Below, in pieces: positions 19,934-32,339 of a DNA stretch of 64,000 bases (position 1 is its first letter; each line of letters starts with the position of its first letter). The DNA comes from Magicicada septendecula (Eukaryota > Arthropoda > Insecta > Hemiptera > Cicadidae), in assembly GCA_034769895.1 (NCBI GenBank), contig CM068372.1, positions 380,823,910 to 380,887,909 of the forward strand, read 5' to 3'. The translations under genes were made by a program, and so were the position numbers. The notes below the pieces were generated by a model. It was not told the origin of the DNA. It searched no databases and saw nothing but the letters and a program-made list of their open reading frames with translations.

Positions 19934-22815
19934 GCTATATTCTAGCCGGCAATCTGCCCAAACACTGCCGTTATAAGGGTCCTGCTGTTTCGTTCCTGGC
20001 TAGGAACAACGACAGTCAAATTTTGGCGTCTCTCGAGAAATTTTGGGAGACCGAAACTATCCCTGATAATGCGCCCATTGGTAACGATTCAGCTTGTGAG
20101 GAGCATTTCGTTAAGTCTACTCATCGCAATGAAGAGGGTAGGTTCGTTGTTTCGCTACCATTTAAGTCTGACAAACCCCAGTTGGGTGAGTCCTATGCTA
20201 GCGCTGAAGCGAGATTCTTGAGTTTAGAACGCCGGTTCATGCGCGATTCTAAGCTTGCGCGCGATTACGCAAACTTTATACAGGAGTATCAGGATCTTGG
20301 CCACATGACGCTTGTCGACGATTGCTCTATCAATTCCGGGTTTTCAAATACCTACTATCTGCCTCACCATGCCGTCTTTAAACATTCTAGTTCTACGACA
20401 AAACTTCGCGTCGTTTTTGACGGCTCGTCCAAAACTACCAATGGCCTTTCCCTCAATGACATTTTGTTGGTAGGACCAAACGTCCAACAAGACCTTTTTT
20501 CTATTCTATTGCGATTTCGTATGCATAACTATGTTCTCATCGCCGACATCGAGAAGATGTATCGACAAATTCTGGTATCTGATAAGGATTGTCATTATCA
20601 ACGTATTCTGTGGCGTAACTCTCCACTCGAACAGTTTAAACATTTTGTATTGCGAACTGTAACATACGGTACTGCTAGTGCTTCGTTTTTGGCTACTCGC
20701 TGTCTTAATCAGATTGGTAAGGATCATGACGCTTCTTTTCCTGACGCTGCGTCAGCAATAATTAATGATTTCTATGTCGACGATTTGTTAACCGGTGCAG
20801 ACACCATTTCTGATCTGACCAATTTGAAATCTGGCTTAGGTACGTTGTTGAGTCAATACGGCCTCACTCTGCATAAATGGGCATCAAATCAACCCAATGT
20901 GGTCGCAGATCGTGATAATTTATCACTCCCTTTAAACAAACAAGGTAATGTGCGTACCTTGGGCATTCTCTGGAATAACACTACAGATTCATTTTTGTTT
21001 GACATCAAATCATTCCCAGTTGAATCAAGCATCTCTAAGAGGAAAATCCTATCGATTATCGCAGGTATATACGACCCACTCGGACTCGTCGGCCCCATTG
21101 TTTTCCTGTACAAACAGTTTATGCAGCAACTTTGGCTGTGTAATCTTGGTTGGGATGAGCCAATCTCCGGGCAATTACACTTGCATTGGCATTCATTATG
21201 CGATAAATTATGTCTGATCGGCAAAATTATTGTCCCACGTTCTATTCGCTGCAAGTCTAAAGCAAAGATAGTTGAATTACATGGGTTTTCGGATGCTTCT
21301 GAAAGGGGATATGGGTGTTGTGTTTACATTAGAGTCATTTATCAAGATTCATTGGCCTCTTGTCATCTTCTGTGTTCTAAATCTCGTGTAGCCCCCCTAC
21401 GACAGGTGTCATTACCTCGCATTGAACTCTGCGCTTGCTTGTTGTTATCGCGACTCTTATTCAAGGTCGCCCCTGCTCTTCATTCCTTTATCAATAGTGT
21501 TCACCTGTATTCTGACTCCATGGTGTCCCTTTACTGGATTCATGCCCAGTCTTCCAGGTGGAAGACCTACGTCGCTAATCGTGTTGCCGAGATTCAGCGT
21601 CTTACTGAAGCCTACACGTGGCATCACATCAATTCTCAACATAATCCTGCTGACATTATTTCTAGGGGATGTCACCCCGACGTTTTATGCGATTGTTCGC
21701 TTTGGTGGCATGGTCCCGCTTGTTTGTCTCAATCTTCCGAGTCCAATCTTTTTCCACCCTTTTTACCTTCTAATCTGTCGTCTCCTGAATTCACTGCGGA
21801 GGAGAAACAAACCCCCAAACTTTCTTTAATGTCTACCTTAGCCATTGATCTTTCAAAGGACTTTTCTTCGTTGCACCGTCTGACTCGTGTATACGCCTAC
21901 TGCATTCGATTCATCAAAAATATTAGACTCTCCAGGGCCGAGAAAACTTCGGGCGCTCTTACCCCCGTTGAAATTCATTCTACTCTTAATTTTTTCATAA
22001 AACAATCTCAGTCGATCCACTTCGCTGCAGAGATTAATTGTCTTCGTAATGGGTCTTCTGTTTCTATCAGGAGCAAGTTGTCTTCTCTGGACCCGTTCCT
22101 TGATGAGTCTGGCGTAATACGCGTCGGCGGACGATTACAGCAGTCGCAACTACCTTATGACAATAAGCATCCTATTGTCTTGCATCCATCGGCTCATATT
22201 ACTCGCCTTATTATTGAACGCGAACACATTCGTCTACTCCACGCTGGTGCTCAACTCGTGCATCACTCACTTCGTCAACGTTGGTGGATCATTAACGCCA
22301 AGATAGTCATTCGCTCCATCATTCGTAGATGCGTCAAGTGTCTCAGGTTTAGTGCCAAACATCAGGTTCAGAGGCTTGGTATTTTGCCATCTCCTAGAGT
22401 CACTCCTTCGCGGCCGTTTCCATTCTGCGCAGTTGACTATGGTGGTCCCTTCATGATTCGTCATGGCGGGCAGAAATCTAGGACTCTGTCAAAATCGTAT
22501 GTGTCTTTGTTCATCTGCTTAGCAACCAGGGCCATTCATTTGGAATTGGTCTCAGACCTTACAGCCAACGCGTTTATAGCTGCCTTACGTCGTTTCATGT
22601 CCCGAAGGGGCATACCCAGCCAGTTTTATTCTGATAATGGCACGAACTTTAGGAAGGCCCGCAATGTTTTGCATGACCTTTACAATCTTTGGCATAATAA
22701 GGATGCCACCTCATCAATCCAATCCTTTACGACCTCTCAGGGTATTACATTGTCATTTATTCCGCCCTCATCACCTCATTTTGGTGGTCTTTGGGAGAGC
22801 GGTATAAAGAGTTAA
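19900..22815 (+). CDS. pol: BEL/Pao polymerase: RT, RNase H, integrase (C-terminus frameshifted)
   Basis: The frame is open from about 19900 (IIQETKLGYILAGNLP). The first internal start-like codon is at 20023, but the protein is normally part of a polyprotein. The BEL RT block (LRVVFDGSSKTTNG, DIEKMYRQILV) leads to FYVDDLLTGAD at about 20770, the catalytic motif. RNase H shows LHGFSDASERGYGC near 21280 and HLYSDSMVSLYWIH near 21500. Integrase has an HHCC finger (HIRLLHAGAQLVHH ... RCVKC) near 22230-22340, AVDYGGPF near 22430, YSDNGTNF near 22628 and FGGLWESG at 22780, placing the three acidic residues. A one-base deletion at about 22812 moves the remainder into another frame. Confidence 0.9.
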   Translation, partial: SHFPIIQETKLGYILAGNLPKHCRYKGPAVSFLARNNDSQILASLEKFWETETIPDNAPIGNDSACEEHFVKSTHRNEEGRFVVSLPFKSDKPQLGESYASAEARFLSLERRFMRDSKLARDYANFIQEYQDLGHMTLVDDCSINSGFSNTYYLPHHAVFKHSSSTTKLRVVFDGSSKTTNGLSLNDILLVGPNVQQDLFSILLRFRMHNYVLIADIEKMYRQILVSDKDCHYQRILWRNSPLEQFKHFVLRTVTYGTASASFLATRCLNQIGKDHDASFPDAASAIINDFYVDDLLTGADTISDLTNLKSGLGTLLSQYGLTLHKWASNQPNVVADRDNLSLPLNKQGNVRTLGILWNNTTDSFLFDIKSFPVESSISKRKILSIIAGIYDPLGLVGPIVFLYKQFMQQLWLCNLGWDEPISGQLHLHWHSLCDKLCLIGKIIVPRSIRCKSKAKIVELHGFSDASERGYGCCVYIRVIYQDSLASCHLLCSKSRVAPLRQVSLPRIELCACLLLSRLLFKVAPALHSFINSVHLYSDSMVSLYWIHAQSSRWKTYVANRVAEIQRLTEAYTWHHINSQHNPADIISRGCHPDVLCDCSLWWHGPACLSQSSESNLFPPFLPSNLSSPEFTAEEKQTPKLSLMSTLAIDLSKDFSSLHRLTRVYAYCIRFIKNIRLSRAEKTSGALTPVEIHSTLNFFIKQSQSIHFAAEINCLRNGSSVSIRSKLSSLDPFLDESGVIRVGGRLQQSQLPYDNKHPIVLHPSAHITRLIIEREHIRLLHAGAQLVHHSLRQRWWIINAKIVIRSIIRRCVKCLRFSAKHQVQRLGILPSPRVTPSRPFPFCAVDYGGPFMIRHGGQKSRTLSKSYVSLFICLATRAIHLELVSDLTANAFIAALRRFMSRRGIPSQFYSDNGTNFRKARNVLHDLYNLWHNKDATSSIQSFTTSQGITLSFIPPSSPHFGGLWESGIKS

Positions 22816-23339
22816 AATATCATTTGCACCGCGTGGTAGGCAAGTCTATACTCACCTTCGAGGAGTTTACGACAGTTTTATCTCAGATAGACGCATGTCT
22901 AAACTCACGTCCATTATTTGCCGTTTCATCGGATGTAAATGATCCGGTGCCACTTACACCTGGCCATTTTTTGATTTGCGCACCATTAACGGCGATACCT
23001 GATCCAGACTTATCTCACATTCCCATCTCTCGTCTTGGACGTTGGCAACTTCTCCAGAAGTTTGTCCAAGTCATCTGGAAAGCTTGGTCTCGCGACTACT
23101 TACATCAATTACAACAACGTCACAAATGGAAATTCGCCAAGGACAACGTTTCCATTGGTGACCTGGTTTTACTGATTGAGGATAACTTACCTCCATTAGC
23201 GTGGAAATTTGGTGTAATTACCGCCACATTTCCCGGCCCAGACAACTTAATTAGAGTATTTGACGTTCGCACGCCTACTGGCACCTATCGCAGACCAATC
23301 CACAAATTATGTTTGGTCCCTACTAGGGACGAACAGTAA
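22800..23339 (+). pseudogene. BEL integrase C-terminal domain (DUF5641-type), out of frame
   Basis: Continues directly from the pol frame after the deletion near 22812: LKYHLHRVVGKSILTFEEF, ACLNSRPL, LTPGHFLI, then WQLLQKFVQVIWKAWSRDYL and GDLVLLIEDNLPPLAWKFG. The last block is the C-terminal domain found only in BEL/Pao integrases. The stop codon at 23337-23339 is the natural end. Confidence 0.85.
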
Positions 23340-26300
23340 AAAAAGGGTTTATTTCCCTTTGTATATATTTCTCAAAAATACATAAATCAGAAGTTCAAAG
23401 AAGACTTTGTTAGTTATAAGCACCTTTGTTTTTAGCATAAGCTTTAATTTGTATATTTTTGATTCAGAAACTGTGTGTTTTACTGAAGCAAGTTTCAGTT
23501 TATTTAATATGCAAAGCTTTAATTATTATTTCGTATTTTCGTATATGCAACATTTGATTTATGCCTCATGTCTTTGCTTACTATTGTTTTTATGTAAAAA
23601 TTTTGTTACTCTATGAATTTATTTCTCACAATTGTTCAACACATGTATTACATTTTGTAATTATCTAAACCGATTTCTATTGTATTTATTATGTATAACT
23701 TGTATCTATGTAAAACACATTGTTTTATCCGCACCTACTGTCTATAACCATATGCCACGCCTATATTTTTATATTGTATTTTGTATTTGTATTTTGTGAT
23801 CATGTATTGCACAATTATTATTCATGCTTTAATTATGACATACATGTCATTACACTTTGTGCTTGCAATCATTCAACTATGTATAGCTTGTTTTCACATA
23901 ACAATTTATTGTATATTCCTGAAACATCAGGTATAGCATGCATCGTGCAAACTATAAAGGGTCATGCTAAATTTATGTCTTATGTAACATGACAGATATA
24001 AGCATAATATTGAATGGCAATTGATCATTAGAATAATGAAGTTATAATATTTAAATTTGGAAGAAAGCACTAAGTTTAATATAAAAAGATTAATTCATAG
24101 CAACTGTGGAAAGAAATCATTATTATAAAGAAAATACAAGTTAAAATAAAAGGAGTTACTAGTGATGAGTCATCCAAGACCAGTCTCATAACCAAAGGTT
24201 TTCAAGGTATAACCCAGGAAGGTAAAAAAGTAAATAATAAGGCAGTACTGAATATGACCAAACCCACAACGAGGGAGAATAAATAGAATAGAAACCCTAA
24301 AATAAGCCAAGATCAACCAATACAGGTTGTGTATTTCTGAAATAAAGAAGAAGATGGAGAAGATCCCAAGAAACCTGATGGCAACAAGAAGAAGATGGAG
24401 AAGATACCAGTCCCAGAAGGCAGGAGAAAAGAAGACTGAAGAAAGAAGAAGAGGGCAGCATCCTGAAGAAGATGTCATGCTCTTATAAAAGACACCCAAA
24501 TCCCTAGATCCCCAAAATAAATATCTAAAAATAAAAGTATAACGAAATAAAAACCACATGTATACAAATTTAAGAGAGAGGAGTGTATAAAGTAAAAGTT
24601 TCCTGTGAACTAAGATGAAACAATAATATAGTACCCATGGAACAAATCTCCATTGAAAAAACGCTAACCAATTTATTATGTTAATAAGACTATACGACCA
24701 TTTAGCATTAACATGATATATAAGTGCAAAGTGAACCAGTGATAGTTTTGGGTATTATAAAAAATGAACCTTGTGTTTCATTCTTGGCAATCACAAACAT
24801 TGGATGCAATGAAATATGCATTTTTCAATGACTTAAAATGTGTACTGTGACAATATATTGTTCATAAGTCATGAATCTGTTTAAAATAACATTGTGTTTT
24901 ACATGAAAAAAGAAAAACCAGATTTCATTATACTTTTTGAACAATTCATACTATTTATTAGTTAATGACAGGGTGCAATTACCCAAAGACAATGTATAAA
25001 AGACAGTATAAAAACTGTAGAATCCTACTTATAATAATAGTTAGAAATAAGAATATAAATATAAGGTTTTTTATGTATATAGTACAAGAATGTTTAAAAA
25101 TGTATTAGATATAAGGACATTTGTTTGGGTCTGTAACAACTAACATCAGAACTATAAAAATAGTTACCACTTGTAAATAATAGAGGGTAATTAAGATGTT
25201 AGTTAGTAAAAAACCTTTTTTGTAAACCATATTTACATGTTGGAAATGGGAATTTTGTTGCAAAATGTCTGATTTGAAGACAACCATTTATTTTAAAAAA
25301 ATGTTCTTTATTCTGTTTAACTATTATTTGTATTGTAACCAATACTAATTGTTTTTGTGTAATTTAAAAACATGTTTAATTTATAATACTATTTGTAAAA
25401 GTCAGAGAGGGTATCACACATCATATATTGTTTGTAAATTATTTTGTAAGAAAAATTGTTAAAAAATCATAGGCCAAAAGAATGGAAACCAAACTTCATC
25501 AAAACAGAGAAATTGCTCAATTAAATGCAATTAAACAAAAGGGGTTTAGACAAAATAAACTTGAGATCATGCCATATAATTGCACATACCATTTAGAGAG
25601 ATTTTAATAAATTATATTCAGAATTATGAATAAAAATAAAAATGACTAAACTCAGAAATTTAGACATGGGAGTCATATATATTTCAGAATAATGTTTCAG
25701 AATACAACTAATTCAATTAATTACCAGAAAATAAGGGAATAGGAACCTTTTAATACAATATAGAATTATTGATATTAAATATAACTGATAAAATGGCTGA
25801 ATTTATATAATGACAGGAAGTAAATTTTGATGTTTTGGACTCTTCAGAGTATACCCAAACTGAAAGTAAAATTACTATTTTTTGGACAGAAAACACTATA
25901 AAATGGCATTATTTAATCTGAAAATAACCAGAATGAACTGAAAGATTAATTTAAATCAAATCTAGTGAATAAAATTGACAAATAACCAAAGTTTAGGCAT
26001 TCATATAGTGAAATAGTAAAATGTACACAGGATGTGAAAATATTTTTGAAAAATGTTAAGGATAATATTATATGGGCTAAGAGTTTAATTGAAACTGAAG
26101 GAAACAGTTAGTTAATTATTGGTTGTTGAACGGTTAACATGACATACGTTTGGTAACGTGCATAACCTAACCTATAATAGACATACAAAGCGAGTGTATA
26201 GTACGTTATTGTGAAATCGCGAGTGACTTGTAAAATACTTCTAAAACTATCATATTATAACAGAAACAATCAAGTAACACTCCATAACACAGAACAATAT

Positions 26301-27865
26301 AAATCTACTCTGAAAAACACCACGAAACACCAGAAAACTGTATAACACATTAACCAAATTAGTGTCGGAATTGGGAAAAGTGTTTTGACTTATAATTACA
26401 CAGACATACTAAATACAACCCAGAATCACTACACCAGTCACTACACAACATTTAACAAGAGATTTGCAGAGACAAGAACAGGAAATACATTATTTGGAAC
26501 ACTGCAGGAACGAGCAACATTTTGATCAACTTGACGGCGGCCATTTGCTTTGACGATCTCAGTGCCTTCTTCTTTGTTCAGCACAGCTGTTTGGTGAAAA
26601 CAATTATTATATTTACAATTTATTATTCAATGTCTGTGTTTATTAATAACTATTAATTTGATTGTAACGTTATACTTTTTAAATTTTAGCCCGATTTCTC
26701 TGACTTTGGTAATAACTGGCTGTTTAAAGAACCCTATTTAATTTTTATATCATATACTTGTAACTTTTTTCGATATCCTGAGAATCGATACTAATCGATA
26801 AGAGTCAATATTGCTATTACTTAATAAAATATTAATACTTTTCAATACTTAATAGTTCTTTATTTCTTCAATAAGACTAATTACCAATAATATAATTCTA
26901 ATTGATAATCTACAAGGACTTTACCACCCATAAGTGAAGATAACCTAAAAAATAAAAAGGTAAACAAGTATCGATTGGTTTACAGACAGCCTTATGAGTG
27001 GTGATAGATTATTTAAATTATACTAAAACTTTAATAATAAAAATTTTCAGAAGAGCGTTACACTGTTTAAAACTTCACAGCCCTATATTAATTAATTGAT
27101 CCTAATTAATTAATTAATAAAATTAAAATAATTTTTTTTAATTATTTTTTTTTTATAAACAATTTTTTTTTAAATTTCCTTCAAAACAATAAATTTTGTT
27201 TTGAAACTTTCGGCGAAGCCGAATATATATATTCCTTCATCAACTTTACGCTACTCGACCAGTCTTGCTACCATTGAGACTCGACCAGCTGGGAAACTTA
27301 AGGAAGTGTTTCAGGCCAGTAAGACGTCGAGAGCCACACCAATTACACACCAATTAAACACATTACAACTTACAACTTATTTATTTATTTTTATTACACT
27401 TAACATGTATAATTTTATAATAATTTTGTTTGTTCATTGTATTCAATACTATTGTATAGGTCTACTGGCCTTATCTGGTTCAAGATAACCACTATGACTT
27501 GCATAAATGTTACAATTTATCGGGCTCATCATGTGATGAGTCACCGATTATTCATCATTAGACATTGTCAAACCATGTATTTTTCATGTCTTATATTGTT
27601 TAATATTGTATACATACAATATATATTGGCAATACATTGGTAATCTTGCATTTATACTCATGTATAATCAGGTTGCAAGCCGACTTTGGCCTGCTCAACT
27701 CTTATCATCACTCAAGCTTATCTCTAAACAGTTAATGTCATAACTGTTATCTAAGATTTCAAACTCAAGGTTCAATACAACTTATTGAGATTGACTTTAT
27801 TATTAAGAACTGTGTATTTTTCTATAATAAGTTACTAAAATGTATTAAAAAATCCTTTGATTTTT
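23340..27865. other. 4.5-kb AT-rich region between BEL pol and the 3' LTR
   Basis: No coding domain can be seen on either strand. 24330-24480 is purine-rich (repeated GAAGAAGATGGAGAAGATCC-like units). 27090-27180 is almost pure A/T with TTAATTAATTAATTAAT-type sequence. A TTCGGCGAAGCCGAA palindrome lies at 27209-27223. 27440-27840 has blocks that resemble the LTR (GGCAATACATTGGTAATC beside the LTR's GCAATACATTGCTAATTC), so a diverged LTR-like segment may lie here. There is no env-like ORF. Confidence 0.5.
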
Positions 27866-28484
27866 TGCGGGCAGTTATGGACAGTAATGTGGCTATTTAT
27901 CGCATTAATAGGTTGGCTAATCTGTACGTTTTCAAATTGTGCTTATCATGTTTTTACAACGTTACAGTTGTCCGAGCTACGGCAGGCGGCAGACGTCATT
28001 ACGTTTGCTCGCTTGTTCTGTCATCATTCATTTTTCTTGTCGTCAGACAATCATTGTAGGCCTTAGGCCACAACATATATTGCATACTTGCAATACATTA
28101 GCAATACATTGCTAATTCTTTTTCATGTAGCTTGAGTGCCGCGTACTCGCGCCTCAAGTCTTACGACAATTCATACGACATTCGTCTAGGCCTTAGGCCT
28201 TAACATTTTAATCTGATTGCCGCACATTTGCGCCTCATCTAACATGTAGCGTTCTTAACGACTCTGTTTATTCAAAATTAAAATCTGTTCAGACTTAGCC
28301 AATCTCAACACCATGATTTAAGTGTATAACAGAAACTTAATAAATGTATTATACAGTCCACTATCGTCATTATTCTGCATCCTGGCAATAGCACCACAAA
28401 CATCATTCTTCCTAATAGAACATTTTTTGGTACACACGTGCCGACATCAACATTTTTTAGGTCCACTCGGACCGGATCTCAACA
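27866..28484 (+). repeat. 3' LTR of the BEL/Pao element
   Basis: Begins TGCGGGCAGTTATGG and ends ...CTCAACA, followed by the target duplication ACGTA at 28485-28489. It is nearly identical to 17284-17889. The few differences suggest a fairly young insertion. Confidence 0.85.
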
Positions 28485-28960
28485 ACGTATAAAAAATTAT
28501 CGCCTCCCCATTCAACTATCAATTCATTTATAGAAAATTAGCCTCTCCTCCTACAACTACCCTTTTAATTTATAGATATTTCATCTACCTTCCTATAGTG
28601 GATTATTATGACCTTCTTTTCAGGATACTTTATTTATTAAAATTATGTACTTTACACTTGTTAAAACATAAAACGTTGCTGGTGAACTACCCCCTCCCCT
28701 TAACCGATCTTCACAAACATCAATAGGCCTTGAGTCCTCTACAACTCAGGCACATATACAAAAAATTATTTGATTCCGTTTGAATTTGCGGCAATTATCG
28801 TTCGCAAAAAAATTCTACACACAGACACACACACAGACATTTTTCGGAAAATGACTTTTTTTCATGTTTCGAGGGTAGTACAATAAGAATCAGCCCTTAT
28901 CTCGTGCACGATTTTTTTCGCCATCACCATACTTCCATTTCCTTATGGAACATGGAAGTA
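28485..28960 (+). repeat. Right part of the repeat interrupted by BEL
   Basis: Similar over most of its length to 49425-49850 and the unit at 48480-48795: TTTCATCTACCT, AAAACGTTGCTGG, the AACTACCCC..CCCTTAACCGATC block, TTTGAATTTGCGGCA, and an end at TTATGGAACATGGAAGTA. A CTTCCAT...ATGGAAG inverted repeat marks the terminus. Non-coding. Confidence 0.7.
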
Positions 28961-29640
28961 AAATCAATTACTAGCACTAAGCAAGTGTCTCTGTCAAGAC
29001 TCCATATTGGCCACCGGCTGCAGACACACAGACACATCTTCTTCAATCAACATATTGCAAGACGCAGCGTCTGTGACATTGCCATCATGCCACTTCACGT
29101 TGCCAAGTACATCGCTCGCCAACATCTACGCATTAAGTACATTATTAAGGCCGTACCGATTACTAATCCTATCTAATATAAACGGAATGTAATTTGTTAA
29201 ATAACATTTTTAATTATTCTGATCTGGCTCTATGGAATAAAATTCTTTTAAAATGGTTTTCTTCTGTTTTTTGTTTAAAGAGTCTATCATTCTTTAGTGA
29301 TAATCATTATTATCTGCTATTGTTTTTATGGTTATTTTCTGCCACACACATTTCCATATATATATATATATATATATACATCCTTAACTCATTATTTATA
29401 TTATGCTGTTCCTAGCAGCTCTTTGAGAATAGCTTAATACCCTGTAACAATTGTCAGAGTATGAGAATAAATTGTGAAACTACAGAGTGTTGAATGTTTA
29501 AACCTTTTTAACTAAATTATATTTTTTCTGTTATACAGAACAACTTCTACAGCTATGAATGTATTTCAACAGCAACCCAATCCTGTATTTATAAGTTTAT
29601 TCATATAGTTGGGAACACTTACATTTAAAAACATCAGCAG
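28961..29640. other. Non-coding stretch with a (TA)n tract
   Basis: An ~11-unit TA microsatellite lies at 29358-29379. Otherwise nothing is recognised. Confidence 0.4.
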
Positions 29641-29654
29641 AGCAACCAAGAGTG

Positions 29655-29815
29655 TTCTAAGGCTTTCACGGCCGGTCTCAGTTGTATTAGAAGTGTTTAC
29701 CGGGCTGTTTGGCCGTGGTCTACTGTTTACAGACAAACCAAACGTTTCAACAGCACCACTGGCTGCCATCAATAGTGGATTTCAAAGAATTCGAGACTAC
29801 CTGAACGCGGGTTGT
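29655..29815 (-). mobile_element. Short element with a degraded hammerhead-like motif (minus)
   Basis: On the minus strand, TTGATGGCAGCCAGTGGTG is followed by a TGAAACGTTTGG core and a GACCACGGCCAAACAGCCCG block. It is the same family as the elements at 42330, 47119 and 17154. The CUGANGA element reads ATTGATGG, so the ribozyme core is probably lost. Confidence 0.5.
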
Positions 29816-29879
29816 TAACGTCAGGCCCACAGTACTGAGGTAAAGTCTCAAACCACGAATGTAATAAGGACGAATAAGT

Positions 29880-30145
29880 AAGAATGTAGAAATCCAACAA
29901 ATATATGGAGAATCCAGATATCGTCACTGACATAAGGATAAGTAGAATCCGTTGGGCAGGGCTGTCCAGAGAACGTTGGAGTCATCCACATTGAAGAAAA
30001 TTTTCAAACACCTGGCGGGAGACGAAGGTACGGTCGGTACAGAAAACAGTGGGTGGATGATGTTGAGGACGACCTGCGCAGGCTCCGTGTATAAGAAGAT
30101 GCAGACTGAGAGCAGAGGATCGAGACCCAATTAAGAAGATTCATA
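29880..30145 (+). pseudogene. Non-LTR retrotransposon C-terminal fragment, family E
   Basis: Frames shift several times, but the pieces read TLKKIFKHLAG, RRRYGRYRKQWVDDVEDDLR and a final EDRDPIKK-like end, the tail of RTE-like polymerases (GRPRKQW.DDV..DLR). Only about 80 codons are left. Confidence 0.55.
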
Positions 30146-30732
30146 TAGTTGTGTTTTTCTTCTTTTTGTCATACAAGATTCATAATTTTGTAGTCCTAAT
30201 GCGTATTGTTTCTCATATTAAGTTTATAAAAAGTAACGAAAAATAACTTTTTTGTCAAAAATACTTTAACCAAAGATGTCATGCATCACATGTTTATCAC
30301 AGTTTCCTCGAGGCTTTGATCTGAATAGTTCACAAGTATGCGCACGATCACTTGCAGTTACGTGTGTGCGCGTGTGTGTGTGTTTCAACGCCTACTGAAT
30401 TTCAACACACAGAGGCCACATAGTAAATTAGTTTTTCCGACCGACGGCCGTCAGGGAATAAGCAACATACGTATGGAAACGGTTTTTGCTTTACTGCGGG
30501 TGAGACCACAGAAACAATTCACTAATAAATGAAACAATGTTACCTGCGAAGTAGTGCGTGGTGGCTTTGCTAACTAGAAAACTCGTTTCATTTGTTAAAA
30601 CCATTTGCTGTTTTCACTTTTACAAAACTATTTCAGCCTCAAACTGTGTTTATTTATATCAAAACAAAACTCAGCTAGCTTTCCCTAATTCACTTTCACG
30701 TTTTCTCGTTTTATTACCTTTCGACTATATAT
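30146..30732. other. Non-coding stretch
   Basis: AT-rich with a short (GT)n patch at 30367-30384. No gene supported. It ends at the target duplication of the jockey-clade element that follows. Confidence 0.4.
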
Positions 30733-30876
30733 CTGTTAAGCGTACATTTTTTTTTTTTATTGAAACTGGTCTAAGAGACCAACCATTAATTTACATCTAA
30801 TGTTATATTTAAGTTACTTATACAGTCGCCCACTGGTGCACTATATATTACTTTCTAGATTTCTGCACACACTGCA

Positions 30877-32330
30877 CTACACTAATTCAAAAGTTTTAGT
30901 TCTCTTCAGCCTTCTCACTGTATTGGTGTTGTCAAGCAATTGAATAGCTTCTACATTGATATGCTGGTGTAGTCTAGATTCGTGCTTTGCAGCAAACCTT
31001 TTAATTTCACTGGCGACATCAGGGATCCTAAGGTCTCGATGTAGATCACTATTTCCGATGTACCATGGAGCACTTACCATGTTCCGTAGCACTCTATTCT
31101 GGAAGGTTTGAATACATCTAATGTTCGTTTCTTTCACACAACCCCACAGTTGAATTCCATAAAGCCAAATTGGTTTCAGAATTTGGTTATATATCAGAAT
31201 TTTGTTGTGTATTGACAACTGAGAATTTCGTCCCAAGAGCCAATACAGTTGTCTATATTTGAGACCAAGCTCCGTCCTTTTTTTTCTGATGTGCTCCTTC
31301 CATCGTAGCTTTGTATCTAGGGTCATCCCCAAATATTTGGCAGTGTTTGCATATGGTACTACAACACCATTTAAGGTAACTGGAAGACTGTTCTCTATTC
31401 TTTTGTTTGTAAAATTGTTATGGACAGATTTCAGTTCATTAAGCTTAATTTTCCATCTCCTAGTCCACTGCTGTATCTGATCACTAGCATCTTGAAGCGT
31501 GTTGGTAGCTTCACCTAAGGTCGAACCAATCGCCATTATAGCTGTGTCATCAGCGAAAGTAGCAACAGTCACATTCTCTGGCTGTGGCAGATCACATGTA
31601 AACAACAAGTAGAGGATGGGCCCCAAAACACTCTCTTGGGGCACACCTGCCCTCACTTCTCTTAGCTCAGAATAGTCATTTTCCTGTTTGACTCTAAATA
31701 ATCTTTCCGATATATATGATTTTAACACGTCAGCATATTGTTTTGGTAACATTTTATTAAGTTTATGTATTAAACCTTTATGCCAAACTTTATCAAAGGC
31801 CTGAGCCACATCGAGGAAGATTGTCGAGCAGATTAGCTTTTTTTCTAGTGCTTTCTCTATTGTGTCTGTTATTCTATGTACTTGGTCTATTGTGGAATGT
31901 TTTTGTCTGAACCCGAATTGATGATTTGGTATCAGCTTTTTTCGCTCTATTACTCGATTTAGCCTTTGAAGTTTTTCAAAAAGCTTTGATATAGTTGGCA
32001 ACAGTGATATGGGCCGATATGATTTGGCCTCATTTTGCGGTTTGCCTGGTTTACGTAGCATAATAACTTCTGCCACCTTCCAGATACTAGGAACATGCTT
32101 TAGCCTAAGTGCCGCATTGAATAAATATGTAAGCATAACAATCCCTTTCTTAGGTAACTGCTTTAAGATCTCACCTGTAATGAGGTCAAAGCAAGGTGAT
32201 TTTCGGGGGTTCAAGTTTATCTTGATCTCCTTAGCTACCTCTTTTGGGGTGACCAGTTGAATGTCCTCCTCTTCATGATTTGTATCTTCATCTAACTCTG
32301 TACCAGACTGGGTATTATTTGGCTTAAAAA
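30877..32330 (-). CDS. Reverse transcriptase part of ORF2 (minus-strand jockey element)
   Basis: The frame is open from about 32330 down to the stop at 30877. Reverse transcriptase motifs in order: NLNPRKSPCFDLITGEIL, YRPISLLPTISKLFE, IFLDVAQAFDKVWHKGL, AGVPQESVLGPILY and the catalytic TFADDTAIMA. After that come KYLGMTLDTKLRW and ILKPIWLYGIQLWG. Gln-Gly-Ser of the conserved GVPQGS motif is changed to Gln-Glu-Ser. Jockey clade by motif wording and order. The upstream linker is broken by a nonsense codon and frameshift, so no intact ORF2 remains. Confidence 0.9.
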
Positions 32331-32339
32331 TAATTCAGC

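Larger units (their letters stand above)
17284..28484 (+). mobile_element. BEL/Pao LTR retrotransposon, 11.2 kb, both LTRs present
   Basis: A ~0.6-kb sequence at 17284-17889 is repeated at 27866-28484 with only a few substitutions and one ~10-bp indel. ACGTA lies immediately before the first and immediately after the second: a 5-bp target duplication, as expected for BEL/Pao. The inside carries gag, protease, RT, RNase H and integrase in the family's order. The uninterrupted relative near 47240 supplies an empty site. Pol ends at 23339, leaving about 4.5 kb before the 3' LTR, which is unusual. Three frameshifts make it non-autonomous. Confidence 0.85.

Noticed and set aside
24170..24559. 129-codon Phe/Tyr/Leu-rich minus-strand frame
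   Set aside because: Composition reflects a purine-rich plus strand; no domain, no homologous frame elsewhere in the window.
26162..26182. CCTAACCTA, similar to the insect telomere repeat (TTAGG)n
   Set aside because: Only about two units, internal in AT-rich DNA; not telomeric.
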